A stretch of 64,000 bases of DNA from an uncultured Oscillospiraceae bacterium (GTDB lineage Bacteria; Bacillota; Clostridia; Oscillospirales; Oscillospiraceae), in the NCBI GenBank assembly GCA_934630495.1, contig CAKTVW010000006.1, positions 1 to 64,000 of the forward strand, given 5' to 3'. Shown here in pieces: positions 1-9,217 of the stretch (positions are counted from its first letter, which is position 1; every line of letters starts with the position of its first letter). The translations under genes and the position numbers were made by a program. The notes beneath the pieces were generated by a model, which searched no databases, had not been told where the DNA came from, and saw only the letters and a program-made list of their open reading frames with translations.

Positions 1-112
1 AAAACTTGAAATACACAAAGTATTCCTGCGCTTTTCAAATCTCAACCCGCCAAAAAATCTCTCGACGTCCGCTCTTGCCGATTTAATCAGAGCTTCCCTA
101 ACCAAAATCGGT
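1..112. repeat. Partial copy of a dispersed palindromic repeat
   Basis: Roughly the first 110 bases align by eye with the right half of the repeat at 25451-25619. Both share the pattern TTGAAATACA, AGTATTCC, CTTTTCAAA and AAAAAATCTCTCG in the same order and spacing. The left half lies outside the window. No coding potential is seen. Confidence 0.6.
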
Positions 113-152
113 CCTGTTGTAAACCCCGGCACAGTGGCTCCCCTACCATACC

Positions 153-193
153 GCAAAACGTAAAACGCAAAACGTAAAACGCAAAACGTAAAC
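153..193. repeat. 14-nt tandem repeat, about 2.9 units
   Basis: The unit GCAAAACGTAAAAC is repeated at 153, 167 and 181, the last unit being short by one A. It lies between the dispersed repeat and two hairpins in the gene-free left edge. There are no spacers, so it is not CRISPR-like. No function can be assigned. Confidence 0.8.
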
Positions 194-194
194 A

Positions 195-273
195 CAGCCG
201 GGCGCCGTGCGGCGCCCGGCTGTAGTCTGTCAAAGGCCTCCTGCTTTCATTGCCTGAAAGCAGGAGGCCTTTG
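195..273 (-). terminator. Two perfect hairpins downstream of ychF
   Basis: Positions 195-222 form a 12-bp GC-rich stem with a 4-nt loop. Positions 231-273 form a 19-bp stem with a 5-nt loop. They lie about 100 nt past the ychF stop. Neither is followed by a long T run on the minus strand, so an intrinsic terminator role is probable but not certain. Confidence 0.45.
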
Positions 274-375
274 AAATATGCTATTGTGCGTTCTGCGCGG
301 CGGGGCGTTGAAGCCGTATCGCGGGACCGTATCGACGTGGTATTGGGGCGATATCGGTGCGGTATCGGCACGATA

Positions 376-1473
376 TCAAACGTTGAACAGGAAATTAACG
401 ATGTCGCCGTCCTTCATGACGTACTCCTTGCCCTCGCTGCGGACAAGGCCCTTCGCCTTCGCCGCCGCCATCGTGCCGCATGCCTTCATATCCTCAAAGG
501 CAATGACCTCGGCGCGGATAAAGCCGCGCTCAAAGTCGGTATGGATCTTTCCGGCAGCCTGCGGCGCCTTGGTGCCCTTTTTGATCGTCCACGCGCGGCA
601 CTCGTCGCTTCCGGCGGTGAGGAACGAGATCAGGCCGAGAAGCTCGTAGCTGGCCTGGATCAGGCGGTCAAGGCCGGAGCGCTTCAGGCCAAGCTCCTCC
701 ATAAACATTGCCTTTTCCTCGGGATCGTCCAGCTCCGCGATATCGGCCTCGAGCTTCGCGCAGATGGGCAGCACCAGCGAACCCTCCGCGTCGGCCAGTT
801 CCTTGACCTGCTTGAAATATTTATTTTCCTCCGGTGCTTCCACGTCGCTCTCGGAAATGTTGGCAGCGTAGATCGTACGCTTGAGCGTAAGCAGGTCGCT
901 CGTGGCGATCAGCGCGCGGTCGTCATCCGAGCAATCGTAGGTGCGGGCCAGCTTGCCCTCGTTCAAATGTGCCAGCAGTCCTTCAAAGACCTCCGCCTCA
1001 TGAACAAAGCGCTTATCGCCGCCCTTGGCGGCCTTCTGCGCCTTATCGACGCGGCGCTCACACATTTCGGCATCGGCAAGGATCAGCTCCAGATTGATAA
1101 TATCGATGTCGCGCAAGGGGTCCGTGCTGCCCTCGACATGCGTGACGTTCGGATCGTCAAAGCAGCGCACGACATGGATGATCGCATCGGTCGTGCGGAT
1201 ATTGGAAAGGAACTTATTGCCCAGTCCCTCACCCTTTGAAGCACCCTTGACCAAGCCTGCAATATCGACAAATTCGATCACGGCGGGCGTGAACTTCTTG
1301 GGCTTATGCAGATCGCGCAGCCATTCCAGCCGCTCGTCCGGCACCGCGACGACACCGACATTGGGGTCGATCGTACAAAATGCGTAGTTATCCGCAGGAA
1401 TCCCCGCATTGGTAATGGCGTTGAACAGAGTGGACTTGCCGACATTCGGCAGCCCGACAATTCCTAATTTCAT
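376..1473 (-). CDS. ychF: Redox-regulated ATPase YchF (OLA1-type GTPase family)
   Basis: Cytosolic P-loop NTPase of the Obg superfamily that prefers ATP and associates with ribosomes. The protein is 365 aa, the usual family length. The P-loop GLPNVGKS is at residues 7-14, and the C-terminus ends in a TGS domain finishing KDGDIVNFLFNV. The reading frame is open for another 33 codons upstream, but the start is placed at the ATG of MKLGIVG, which is where family members begin. An AGGAG lies about 14 nt upstream. A sigma-A-type promoter is visible at 1544-1572. It is transcribed alone, away from the lipoprotein gene that ends upstream. Confidence 0.97.
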   Translation of the reverse strand: MKLGIVGLPNVGKSTLFNAITNAGIPADNYAFCTIDPNVGVVAVPDERLEWLRDLHKPKKFTPAVIEFVDIAGLVKGASKGEGLGNKFLSNIRTTDAIIHVVRCFDDPNVTHVEGSTDPLRDIDIINLELILADAEMCERRVDKAQKAAKGGDKRFVHEAEVFEGLLAHLNEGKLARTYDCSDDDRALIATSDLLTLKRTIYAANISESDVEAPEENKYFKQVKELADAEGSLVLPICAKLEADIAELDDPEEKAMFMEELGLKRSGLDRLIQASYELLGLISFLTAGSDECRAWTIKKGTKAPQAAGKIHTDFERGFIRAEVIAFEDMKACGTMAAAKAKGLVRSEGKEYVMKDGDIVNFLFNV

Positions 1474-1543
1474 ATATCTCTGCATCTCCTTGATCGTTGA
1501 TATATTTTTTACAGGCGGCAAAAGCGGCCGCGCTCTCCGTATT

Positions 1544-1572
1544 ACTATAGCATACTTCCGGGCACGGCTCAA
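1544..1572 (-). promoter_or_regulatory. Promoter of ychF
   Basis: On the minus strand TTGAGC (1567-1572) and TATAGT (1544-1549) are separated by 17 nt, about 70 nt upstream of the ychF start. Confidence 0.6.
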
Positions 1573-1608
1573 CTCTTTTTTCGGCGCGAAGCCCGAAGCG
1601 TCAAGTCC

Positions 1609-2439
1609 CTACGGTCTGACGGAAAGATGCTCACTGTAAAGCACGCTGTTATCCGAAGCGTCGCGGACGGTCAGGTCAAAGGTGATCTCGCCGAGTGTCG
1701 AGATCTCGTACTCCGCAAGCTCGGAAAGCTGCCAGCAGGCCTCCGCAGACCCGCGTTTCCCGCCGTCGAGGGCAAGCAGGCGCATCGTCTCAAAGCTCTG
1801 TCCGTTCAGCCGCAGGTCCTCAAGGGTATAGGTCACGGTGCGGTCGGAGCGGTTTTCGGCAAACAGTCTCATACCGCAGCGTGCATCCTCCTGTATCCAT
1901 TCGGTCAGCACGACGGCGCAGTCCTCCGTCTCCAGCAGCGTCCGATCGGTCGGGAGCGGCTGACGCTCCGCCGTCTGATAAGCGTTCTCCCCACGCGGAT
2001 AAGCCGTCAGCGCGGCCTGTGCGGTCGGCGCGTCGGCAGCGCCGCGCGGATAGACCGAAAGCAGGAAATCCACGCGGCCGACCCGATCGGGCGACCAGAC
2101 CGACTGCTCCGAGGCCGTCCAGACGACCTCGACCTCGCTGCTCTCGCCCGCCGCGACAGCCACGGCAAAATACGGGTCGGCCAGGCAGTCGTCAATATAG
2201 ACATGATCCATGCTGAACACCAGCTCGGAGGCGGTAGCATTGCTCAGCCGCACCTGCCAGACATATTCATTGCCCCGCTGCGACGTCCCCTCCAGCACAT
2301 AGCTGCATGCGTCGTTCGCAAACAGCGCGTTTTCGTCTCCGGAGGCGGCGCGCGCTGCGCCTGTCAGTTCCGTCTGCTCCTCGCCGCAGGCCGTCAGCAG
2401 CAGCACCGACAGCAGCAGCGCCGCGACCCGATATTTCAT
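1609..2439 (-). CDS. Putative lipoprotein of unknown function
   Basis: Protein of 276 aa with a lipoprotein signal peptide: a positively charged start, a hydrophobic run and a lipobox LLTAC at about residues 14-18, then an acidic, Ser/Ala-rich stretch. The mature part looks like repeated beta-strand segments, with Asn/Arg/Asp-rich loops and several RSDRTVTY- or NATASELVF-like strands. It is probably an exported, membrane-anchored domain, but the family is not recognised. The start has a good AAGGAG site. Its start codon overlaps the stop of the upstream membrane gene by 4 nt (ATGA), so the two are translationally coupled. Confidence 0.75.
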   Translation of the reverse strand: MKYRVAALLLSVLLLTACGEEQTELTGAARAASGDENALFANDACSYVLEGTSQRGNEYVWQVRLSNATASELVFSMDHVYIDDCLADPYFAVAVAAGESSEVEVVWTASEQSVWSPDRVGRVDFLLSVYPRGAADAPTAQAALTAYPRGENAYQTAERQPLPTDRTLLETEDCAVVLTEWIQEDARCGMRLFAENRSDRTVTYTLEDLRLNGQSFETMRLLALDGGKRGSAEACWQLSELAEYEISTLGEITFDLTVRDASDNSVLYSEHLSVRP

Positions 2440-2894
2440 GGCGTACTCTCCTTTTCCATCACGCGGATCGCCTGACGCTTACGATGATAGCAGGCCAGCA
2501 TTCCCAGCCAACCGACCGGGAGCGCGGCCGCGCCGATCACGCACGGATATTTGACCCAGAAACCGGAGAAGCGCAGTCCGCAGATCGCCAAAACCAGCGA
2601 CAGCAGCAGCAGTCCTGCGGCAATGCGCCAGATCCATTGACAGGTCAGCCGAAAGCGGCGCATTTTCGTCGAGGATTCCGGGAACGGGCCGCATTTTTGC
2701 AGCCGACGCTCGCGGCAGCGGTCGACCCAAAGGTTGAGTGCCATCAGCAGCAGGCAGAGATACAGCGCCTCCTTGCCGATGACCGTATGCAGGCCGAAGC
2801 CGATGAAGAAACACATGATGATGACCGTGCCGATGCCGCCGCAGGCAAGTCCTACCGTCAGCAGCACCGCCAGGTCATAGCGCTTTTTATTCAC
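2436..2894 (-). CDS. Small integral membrane protein, unknown family
   Basis: Protein of 152 aa starting at GTG with a strong AAGGAGG ribosome site. Hydrophobic segments lie at about residues 8-32, 41-55, 88-106 and 114-134, giving roughly four membrane spans with basic loops between. It is upstream of, and overlaps by 4 nt, the lipoprotein gene, so the two probably act together in the envelope. No family recognised. Confidence 0.7.
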   Translation of the reverse strand: MNKKRYDLAVLLTVGLACGGIGTVIIMCFFIGFGLHTVIGKEALYLCLLLMALNLWVDRCRERRLQKCGPFPESSTKMRRFRLTCQWIWRIAAGLLLLSLVLAICGLRFSGFWVKYPCVIGAAALPVGWLGMLACYHRKRQAIRVMEKESTP

Positions 2895-3100
2895 AGCGCA
2901 CCCTCCTTGCAGATTTCATGGAAAATGATATTATACCGCGCGGATGCGGTTTTTGCAAGTCGGGAGCAGGCAATTTTCCCACCCCGGCAACGGGTGTAGA
3001 ACTATAATACATCTTGGACAAACGGGAAAAAAGCATGAGGAATAGTGGATCATGTGTTAGAGTTGAGTTACCACGCAACAACTTGACAAAAGGAGACCAT

Positions 3101-3193
3101 ATGACGGTCACGCGGTCGCTTCTGCACGGATCAAGCGCGAATTTGCAGACACGGATCAAAGGTCACTGTCCTGCATCCGGATACAGGCGCTAA
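3101..3193 (+). CDS. Possible 30-codon leader or gene remnant
   Basis: ATG at 3101 is preceded by AAAAGGAG at ideal spacing and the frame closes with TAA after 30 codons. A different frame just downstream (about 3150-3255) reads like the charged tail of a lost protein ending in KYGGQRNE. The stretch 2895-3247 therefore probably holds decayed gene pieces. Low confidence that it is a working gene. Confidence 0.2.
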   Translation: MTVTRSLLHGSSANLQTRIKGHCPASGYRR

Positions 3194-3277
3194 CGCTGTT
3201 TTATGCACATACGAAAGAACTGAAAGAAAAATACGGAGGGCAAAGGAACGAATAACAAAGTCAGTATCACCGCCCTG

Positions 3278-4156
3278 ATGAGTTCATTCGGACGGGCGTT
3301 TCATGCAGAAAATGAAGAGCATCCGGTTTTTGCGGACTATCTTGCAAGGGGGCTGATGACGGCAGAGGAATATGCCGCCGTGCAGGACTATATTCTCGGC
3401 GGAGCGCAGTTCTTTGAGACGGGGATCGATCCTGCAAAGCAGGAGCCGAAGGAACTGTTACGCAGACTTGTGAATGTCCATATTGCGCCGTCGCCGCTTT
3501 GTCGCACGGCCTATACGGAGAAGGCTCTGAAAGCCGCCGTTCTGACCGGCACAAAGCAATATGTCATCCTCGGCGCAGGCATGGACACCTTCGCTTTCCG
3601 GGAAACGGCGTTTTTATCGAAGTACCGGGTATTCGAGGTCGATCATCTTCTGACGCAGGCGGATAAACGGGAACGGATCGCCCGCGCCGGTTGGACAGCC
3701 CCGGACAATCTCACCTTTGTTCCCGTGGATTTCACAAAGGACAGCTTGGCGGAACGCCTGATTGCCGCCGACTTTGACCTGCCCGTGAAGTCCTTTTTCT
3801 CATGGCTCGGCGTAACCTACTACCTTTCGGCAGAGGCAATCGAAAAAACGCTCACAGAGCTTTCCTCACTTTGCGCAGACGGCAGCACGCTTGCGTTTGA
3901 TTATCCGGACGAGAGCTTCTTTGACGCCCCCGAAAAGCGTGTGCAGAACACGATTATGATGGCAAAAGCGGGCGGAGAACCGATGAAAACGGCCTTTTCC
4001 TATTCGGAGCTTGAAAAGCTGCTGGAGAAGCATGGGTTTCTGATCTACGAGCTGCTGACACCGGATGATATTCAAAGAGAAATTATCGACAAGGCCGGGG
4101 CAGATATGAACGCCTTTGAGCATGTCAATTACTGCCTTGCTGTTCGGAAAAACTAA
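3278..4156 (+). CDS. Class I SAM-dependent methyltransferase, LCMT/PPM-like
   Basis: Leucine-carboxyl-methyltransferase-type fold (the family that includes polyketide-associated PPM enzymes); the substrate is unknown. The SAM-binding loop is VILGAGMDTFAFR near residue 96, followed by the acidic end of strand 2 (VFEVDH) and a WLGVTYYL segment typical of the family. The ATG used here gives 292 aa. However, the frame continues upstream into NNKVSITAL, which matches the usual N-terminus of this family. The only good ribosome site, GGAGGG at 3235-3240, sits 7 nt before an in-frame ACG at 3248. The real start may thus be the ACG at 3248 (302 aa). The gene is 17 nt upstream of the DUF3795 gene, so the two are likely co-transcribed. 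Confidence 0.85.
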   Translation: MSSFGRAFHAENEEHPVFADYLARGLMTAEEYAAVQDYILGGAQFFETGIDPAKQEPKELLRRLVNVHIAPSPLCRTAYTEKALKAAVLTGTKQYVILGAGMDTFAFRETAFLSKYRVFEVDHLLTQADKRERIARAGWTAPDNLTFVPVDFTKDSLAERLIAADFDLPVKSFFSWLGVTYYLSAEAIEKTLTELSSLCADGSTLAFDYPDESFFDAPEKRVQNTIMMAKAGGEPMKTAFSYSELEKLLEKHGFLIYELLTPDDIQREIIDKAGADMNAFEHVNYCLAVRKN

Positions 4157-4173
4157 ATTGCACGGAGGCAACT

Positions 4174-4563
4174 ATGAAAAACACAAACCAACTGATTGGC
4201 TGCTGCGGACTGGACTGCGAAGCCTGCGACGCCAGAATCGCAACGATTACAAACGACAACGCCCTGCGCGAAAAAACCGCAGCCCTGTGGACAAAACTCA
4301 ACGGGGTAACAATCACGCCGAAAATGATAAACTGCACCGGATGCCGCATAGACGGAGCCAAAACGCCGATCTGCGACAAGCTCTGTCCCGTACATAACTG
4401 CGTTCGGGAAAAGGGACTGGATACCTGTGCCGACTGCGCGCAGATGGACGGATGCCCGACGCTGGGACGCATTTCCGTAAACGGCCCGTTCGTTTTGGAT
4501 AACCTGAACCGGCTCCGTGATGAAAAGCAGGCAAAGCAGCATGGAAGCTGCTGCAGTATTTGA
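4174..4563 (+). CDS. DUF3795-type cysteine-rich protein
   Basis: Protein of 129 aa that starts with the typical LIGCCGLDCEACDAR motif and carries further CTGC, CDKLCPVHNC and CADCAQMDGC clusters, about 14 cysteines in all, probably binding zinc or an iron-sulfur centre. This matches the DUF3795 family, whose function is not known. It has a GGAGG ribosome site. Its end overlaps an alternative upstream ATG of the ABC ATPase gene, which suggests an operon with the methyltransferase and the exporter. Confidence 0.8.
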   Translation: MKNTNQLIGCCGLDCEACDARIATITNDNALREKTAALWTKLNGVTITPKMINCTGCRIDGAKTPICDKLCPVHNCVREKGLDTCADCAQMDGCPTLGRISVNGPFVLDNLNRLRDEKQAKQHGSCCSI

Positions 4564-4592
4564 TGTATAACGCGATGATAAAGGAGAAAAGT

Positions 4593-5306
4593 ATGCTGAA
4601 AATCGAGCATTTGTCAAAAAACTATGGAAACAAGAAGGCTGTAGACGATTTGAATCTGCACATTGCCCCCGGTGAAATTTATGGTTTTATCGGCCACAAC
4701 GGTGCAGGCAAAACAACGACCCTGAAATCCGTGGCAGGTATTTTACAGTTCGATACCGGAGAAATTTATATTGACGGCAAATCCATACGGACACAGCCGC
4801 TGGAATGCAAGCGCAGCTTTGCGTATATTCCTGATAATCCCGACCTGTACGATTACATGACCGGGATCAAATATCTGAATTTCATTGCGGATATTTTCGG
4901 CGTCAGCGCCGCAGACCGGCAGACGCGTATCCGTAAATACGGAGACCTTTTTGAGCTGACAGGCGATCTGGCGCAGCCCATCGCCGCCTATTCCCACGGC
5001 ATGAAGCAGAAGCTGGCGATTATTTCCGCATGGCTGCATCAGCCAAAGCTGATCCTCATGGATGAACCGTTTGTGGGCCTCGACCCCAAGGCATCCCATC
5101 TGCTGAAAGGGATGATGCGGGAGGTCTGTGATGCGGGCGGTGCGATTTTCTTCTCCACCCATGTGTTGGAGGTGGCAGAAAAGCTCTGCGACAAGGTTGC
5201 AATCATCAAGGGTGGAAAGCTGATCCGCTCCGGTACCATGGAGGCGGTCAAAGGCGACGATTCTCTGGAGGATGTATTCCTGGAGCTGGAGGGAGAATCA
5301 TGCTGA
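4593..5306 (+). CDS. ABC exporter ATP-binding protein
   Basis: Cytosolic ATPase subunit of about 237 aa. Walker A GHNGAGKT lies near residue 38, the signature region is YSHGMKQKLAI, Walker B is LILMDEPFVGLDP, and the H-loop is FFSTHVLE. The start is the ATG of MLKIEHL, 6 nt after AAGGAG; the 11 codons upstream are not typical of the family. It overlaps the permease gene by 7 nt, so the two form an ABC-2-type exporter. The substrate is unknown. Confidence 0.92.
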   Translation: MLKIEHLSKNYGNKKAVDDLNLHIAPGEIYGFIGHNGAGKTTTLKSVAGILQFDTGEIYIDGKSIRTQPLECKRSFAYIPDNPDLYDYMTGIKYLNFIADIFGVSAADRQTRIRKYGDLFELTGDLAQPIAAYSHGMKQKLAIISAWLHQPKLILMDEPFVGLDPKASHLLKGMMREVCDAGGAIFFSTHVLEVAEKLCDKVAIIKGGKLIRSGTMEAVKGDDSLEDVFLELEGESC

Positions 5307-6901
5307 AGCTCTTACTGAAGAAGCAGCTGCTTGAGATTTTTCAAGTCTATTTCTACGACGCCAAAAAGAACAGGGCTCGTTCCAAAGCTTCAACAGCCAT
5401 GTACTTTGCCTTGTTCATTTTGCTGGTTTTTGGGCTTTTGGGTGGGATATTTACCTTTCTCGCCGCGAAATTATGCGCTCCGCTGCGCACAGCGGATATG
5501 GACTGGCTGTATTTTGCGCTGATGGGCTTGATCGCCGTGCTGTTAGGCGCTTTCGGCAGCGTGTTTAATACCTATGCCGGTCTGTATTTGCCCAAGGACA
5601 ACGATTTGCTTCTGCCTATGCCGATCCCCGTTTCGGCGTTGGTGGCCGCGCGCCTGTTCGGAGTCTATCTGATGGGACTTCTGTATTCTGTCGTCGTCAT
5701 TCTGCCGGCGATCATCGTCTACTGGGCCACGGCAGGCGTTACGTTGCCGACGGTTCTGGGCGGTCTCCTGATGACACTGCTGATTTCTGTATTTGTATTG
5801 ACTATATCCTGTGTGCTGGGATGGGTGGTAGCCAAAATCAGCCGGAAGCTGAAGCACAAGAGCCTGATTACCGTGCTTATTTCGCTCACGGTGATCGGCG
5901 TATATTATTTTGTATATTTCAAGGCACAGAGTGTGATTCAGGATCTGCTGGCAAATGCCGCAGTTTATGGCGCACAGATCAAAGGCGCTGCTTATCCGGT
6001 GTACCTGTTTGGCAGCGTCGGTGTTGGCGATGTTATGGCATCTGTAATTGTCTCTGCGGCGGTTGCCGTGCTGTTTGGCCTGATGTGGGTGCTGCTTTCC
6101 AGCAGCTTTTTGCAGATCGCGACCTCTACGGGAAAAACGGTTCGCAGAGAATACCGGGAGATGCGCAGCAGGCAACGGGGCATCGACGCGGCATTGCTAT
6201 GCCGGGAATTTTCCCGTTTCGCCGCAAGTCCCGGCTATATGCTCAACTGCGGCCTCGGCACATTCCTGATGCCGCTCTGTGCGATTGCTCTGCTGTGGAA
6301 GGGCGCCGAGCTGTTTGCCATGTTGGATGCTATGTTTGCCCAAACGGAAGGCAGTGTACCTTTGCTTCTGTGCGTGGTGCTTTGCGGTCTTGCGTCCATG
6401 AATTTTATGATGGCGCCTTCTGTATCCCTGGAGGGAAAAACCCTGTGGCTTCTGCAATCTCTTCCGATGGAGCCTTGGAGGATCTTTCGGGCAAAAATCA
6501 GGATGCAGCTTCTTTTGACCGGCTTGCCGCTGCTTTTGTGTATTGTGTGCACGGCGGCAGTTTATTCCCTGCATTCGATGCAACTGCTGATGATTCTCCT
6601 TTTTGCCGGCTCCTATGTGCTGCTCACGGCACTGGTCGGTCTGTTCCTAGGCGTCAAAATGCCGACATTGACATGGACCAACGAGATCATGCCCATCAAA
6701 CAGGGTGCGCCGGTCATGATCACCTTATTTGGCGGTTTCGGATATATGGTACTGCTGTTCGTTGGATTTGTGCTCCTGCCCGGATGGATACTGGGCTTTT
6801 ACCGGTATATGAGCTGCTTTGTGGGTGTAAATCTGTTTCTATCCGTGTTGACTTGTTTGTGGTTACGAAAAAAAGGCACTGCCCGCTTTCTGGCTTTATG
6901 A
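5300..6901 (+). CDS. ABC exporter permease (putative ABC exporter family)
   Basis: Membrane protein of 533 aa with about 12 hydrophobic segments. The N-terminus FYDAKKNRARSKAS is characteristic of the putative ABC exporter family found beside ABC-2-type ATPases in Firmicutes. It partners the ATPase that ends inside its first codons. Transcription stops at the strong hairpin 6970-7010. Confidence 0.88.
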   Translation: MLKLLLKKQLLEIFQVYFYDAKKNRARSKASTAMYFALFILLVFGLLGGIFTFLAAKLCAPLRTADMDWLYFALMGLIAVLLGAFGSVFNTYAGLYLPKDNDLLLPMPIPVSALVAARLFGVYLMGLLYSVVVILPAIIVYWATAGVTLPTVLGGLLMTLLISVFVLTISCVLGWVVAKISRKLKHKSLITVLISLTVIGVYYFVYFKAQSVIQDLLANAAVYGAQIKGAAYPVYLFGSVGVGDVMASVIVSAAVAVLFGLMWVLLSSSFLQIATSTGKTVRREYREMRSRQRGIDAALLCREFSRFAASPGYMLNCGLGTFLMPLCAIALLWKGAELFAMLDAMFAQTEGSVPLLLCVVLCGLASMNFMMAPSVSLEGKTLWLLQSLPMEPWRIFRAKIRMQLLLTGLPLLLCIVCTAAVYSLHSMQLLMILLFAGSYVLLTALVGLFLGVKMPTLTWTNEIMPIKQGAPVMITLFGGFGYMVLLFVGFVLLPGWILGFYRYMSCFVGVNLFLSVLTCLWLRKKGTARFLAL

Positions 6902-6969
6902 CGGCAAGGCTATAAGGACTGCTTTTAGAACCAAAGGCAGAATGTCCATGGAAATGCATTCTGCTTTTT

Positions 6970-7010
6970 GCAAAAATAACGCCCACATTCTCTGTGGGCG
7001 TTATTTTTGC
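6970..7010. terminator. Bidirectional intrinsic terminator
   Basis: A perfect 17-bp stem (GCAAAAATAACGCCCAC and its complement) with a 7-nt loop has A-rich and T-rich flanks. It ends both the ABC exporter operon (plus) and the ATPase gene at 7021 (minus). Confidence 0.85.
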
Positions 7011-7020
7011 AATATTGATT

Positions 7021-8316
7021 TCAGATACAAAATGCAGCATAGAGAGGAACGATTTTTTTGTTATCCTCAAAGCCGAAGTTTTTGGCAGAGAGCTTGATAG
7101 CATAAGCGGGCTTGTAGGTGTCCATATAGACCTTTAAGCTCTTGGCTCTGGTGTTGTCGGCAGACTTGACCTCAATGGGAATGAGCTGTCCGTCACGCTG
7201 AATGATAAAATCAATTTCAGCCCCACGCTCGGACTCCCAATAGTAGGTGTGGTAGCCGTTAATGGTAAGCTGCACATTGACATAGTTCTCCGCCATACCG
7301 CCCTTGAAGTCGTTAATTTCCTCGACCATATAGAGAATGTCATTGGCGGCTAAATCCTTCTTGGCGCAAAGCAGCCCTAAGTCGGACACATAAATCTTGA
7401 ACGCATCAATATCACGGTAGTTTTCAAGCGGCTTTTTGATTTGCTCGACCTTGTAGACCTGTGACACGATACCAGATAAGCACAGCCATTCAATCGCATT
7501 TTCAAATTCGGAAGCCCGTCCGCCTTTCTTAATCAGCTTATATTGGAAACGGGTATTCTTCTTTGAAAGCTGAACGGTAATGTTATCATAGGCAAGTCTG
7601 GTTTTCTTGATTTCATTTAAGTTGTTATACTTGCTCATATCGTTAAGATAGCTTGCAAGTATCGTGTCCTGCGTATGGCGAACAAGGATATAATCCTTTG
7701 TTTCGGCAAACTGCATTACGCACTCTGGCATACCGCCGACCACAAGATACTGACGGTAAAGCTGCATTGCGGCATCGTGCAAAGCAGAAGGCAACGGCGT
7801 ATCGGTTTGGAAGCACTTTTTAATCTGCTCCACCAAATCGTCCTCACCGAGAGCCAACATAAATTCCTCCATATCCATAGGATAAAGCGTTTTCATATCG
7901 ACCTTTCCTACGGGAAAAGAGAATTTCGCCCTGTTGACCGCAACGCCGAGCAAGCTGCCTGCCACGATGATGTGGTAATCTGGAGCGTTCTCGCAAAAGT
8001 ATTTGAGCGAGGTCAAAGCCCTTTCGCAGAGCTGCACCTCGTCAAATACAATCAGCGTTTTTTCCTTTACGATGGTCTGACCTGCGATATGGGACAAAAT
8101 CGGTATCAGATAATCGGGGCTGATGTTTTCCTCAAAGGTTTCGTTCAGCTTTGGATTGGTTTCAAAGTTGAAGTATGCCACATTTTCGTAATGGGTGCGC
8201 CCGAACTCCAGAATGGAATAGGTCTTTCCGACCTGTCTTGCACCCTGTAAAATAAGGGGCTTGCGGTGTTCGCTTTCTTTCCAAGCTTCCAAGAAGCCCA
8301 TAATCTTTCTATACAT
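7021..8316 (-). CDS. AAA ATPase with C-terminal DUF4143 domain
   Basis: Protein of 431 aa of the AAA_14/DUF4143 family. Walker A GARQVGKT lies at about residues 24-31 and Walker B TLIVFDEVQL near residue 90. The C-terminal DUF4143 region ends in a nuclease-like GAEIDFIIQRDG, IPIEVKSADN pattern. Members are common orphan accessory genes in gut Clostridia and Bacteroidetes; the biological role is unsettled. It has its own AAGGAGG site and is transcribed alone. Its base composition is more AT-rich than its neighbours, which suggests transfer. Confidence 0.9.
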   Translation of the reverse strand: MYRKIMGFLEAWKESEHRKPLILQGARQVGKTYSILEFGRTHYENVAYFNFETNPKLNETFEENISPDYLIPILSHIAGQTIVKEKTLIVFDEVQLCERALTSLKYFCENAPDYHIIVAGSLLGVAVNRAKFSFPVGKVDMKTLYPMDMEEFMLALGEDDLVEQIKKCFQTDTPLPSALHDAAMQLYRQYLVVGGMPECVMQFAETKDYILVRHTQDTILASYLNDMSKYNNLNEIKKTRLAYDNITVQLSKKNTRFQYKLIKKGGRASEFENAIEWLCLSGIVSQVYKVEQIKKPLENYRDIDAFKIYVSDLGLLCAKKDLAANDILYMVEEINDFKGGMAENYVNVQLTINGYHTYYWESERGAEIDFIIQRDGQLIPIEVKSADNTRAKSLKVYMDTYKPAYAIKLSAKNFGFEDNKKIVPLYAAFCI

Positions 8317-8695
8317 AAGCCGTCCTCCTTAAAGGTACTGACCATAGTATAGCAGATATTCGTGTAAAAATCAAAGAAATTTCCTTGAATTTTCGCACTA
8401 ATCAACACAATTATTTTCTCATTTCTCTCGCGATACGACACGAACACCGCAATTTCTGCATTTTACACCTCTCCGAACTTGGTCGGCATCTAGATAATTC
8501 ACACAATTGAAGAAATGCCGTTCATCTCGTAAAACAGCAGGGATGCAACCTTTTGAAGCAAGCAATCTGCGGTAATTGCGGCGAAACGGGCGGGGCGGTA
8601 GAAACGGTGGCACGAATATGTTATACTGATACCAATATTTCGATTTTGATATTCCGGATTTTTTGTAAGATTTTTTCCTCTGCGGAGTCTTACTG
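8317..8695. other. Gene-free divergent region
   Basis: About 380 nt between the divergent ATPase and sigma-factor genes. A possible -10 box (TATACT near 8624) precedes the sigma gene, but I see no convincing -35. Nothing else recognisable. Confidence 0.4.
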
Positions 8696-8716
8696 ATGAA
8701 GGGAGGTGGTAGCGCA

Positions 8717-9217
8717 ATGGAGTTTGAACAGCTCTACAGCATCTATTTTAAATCGGTATACTGCTATATAAGGCGGCTCTCCGGCGATGAGCATATCGCA
8801 GAGGAGATCACAAGCGATACCTTTTTCAAGGCAATGCGGTCCATAAACAGCTTCCGCGGCAACTGCGACATGCGCGTATGGCTCTGCCAAATTGCAAAAA
8901 ACACCTATTTCTCCTATCTGGAAAAGAGCGGCAGAACAGAACGTATTGACGAAGCAGCCGTTCAGAATATTGCGGACCCGAACGCTTTTGCTGATGAACA
9001 GGTCGACACGCGGGAGGAAGCAGGGCAGATACGGGAAATTCTGCACAGGATGCCCGAGCCGTACAAGGAGGTTTTCATATGGCGTGTTTTCGGCGAATTG
9101 TCTTTTAAGGAAATCGGCGCACTATACGGAAAGACCGATAATTGGGCTTGCGTTACCTACCACCGGGCCGGGAAAATGATACGAAGCAGATTGGAGGAGA
9201 TCGGATATGAAAAATGA
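8717..9217 (+). CDS. ECF-type RNA polymerase sigma factor
   Basis: Protein of 166 aa. Region 2 is visible in SVYCYIRRLSGDEHIAEEI and the helix-turn-helix of region 4 in LSFKEIGALYGKT, TYHRAGKMIR. The ATG at 8717 is preferred over one 21 nt upstream because GGAGGTGG lies 10 nt before it. It overlaps the zinc-finger protein gene by 11 nt, the classic sigma/anti-sigma arrangement, so it probably directs its own operon in response to an envelope signal. Confidence 0.92.
   Translation: MEFEQLYSIYFKSVYCYIRRLSGDEHIAEEITSDTFFKAMRSINSFRGNCDMRVWLCQIAKNTYFSYLEKSGRTERIDEAAVQNIADPNAFADEQVDTREEAGQIREILHRMPEPYKEVFIWRVFGELSFKEIGALYGKTDNWACVTYHRAGKMIRSRLEEIGYEK

Noticed and set aside
153..193. Short tandem repeat considered as a CRISPR array
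   Set aside because: Units are contiguous without spacers and no cas gene is present in the window.
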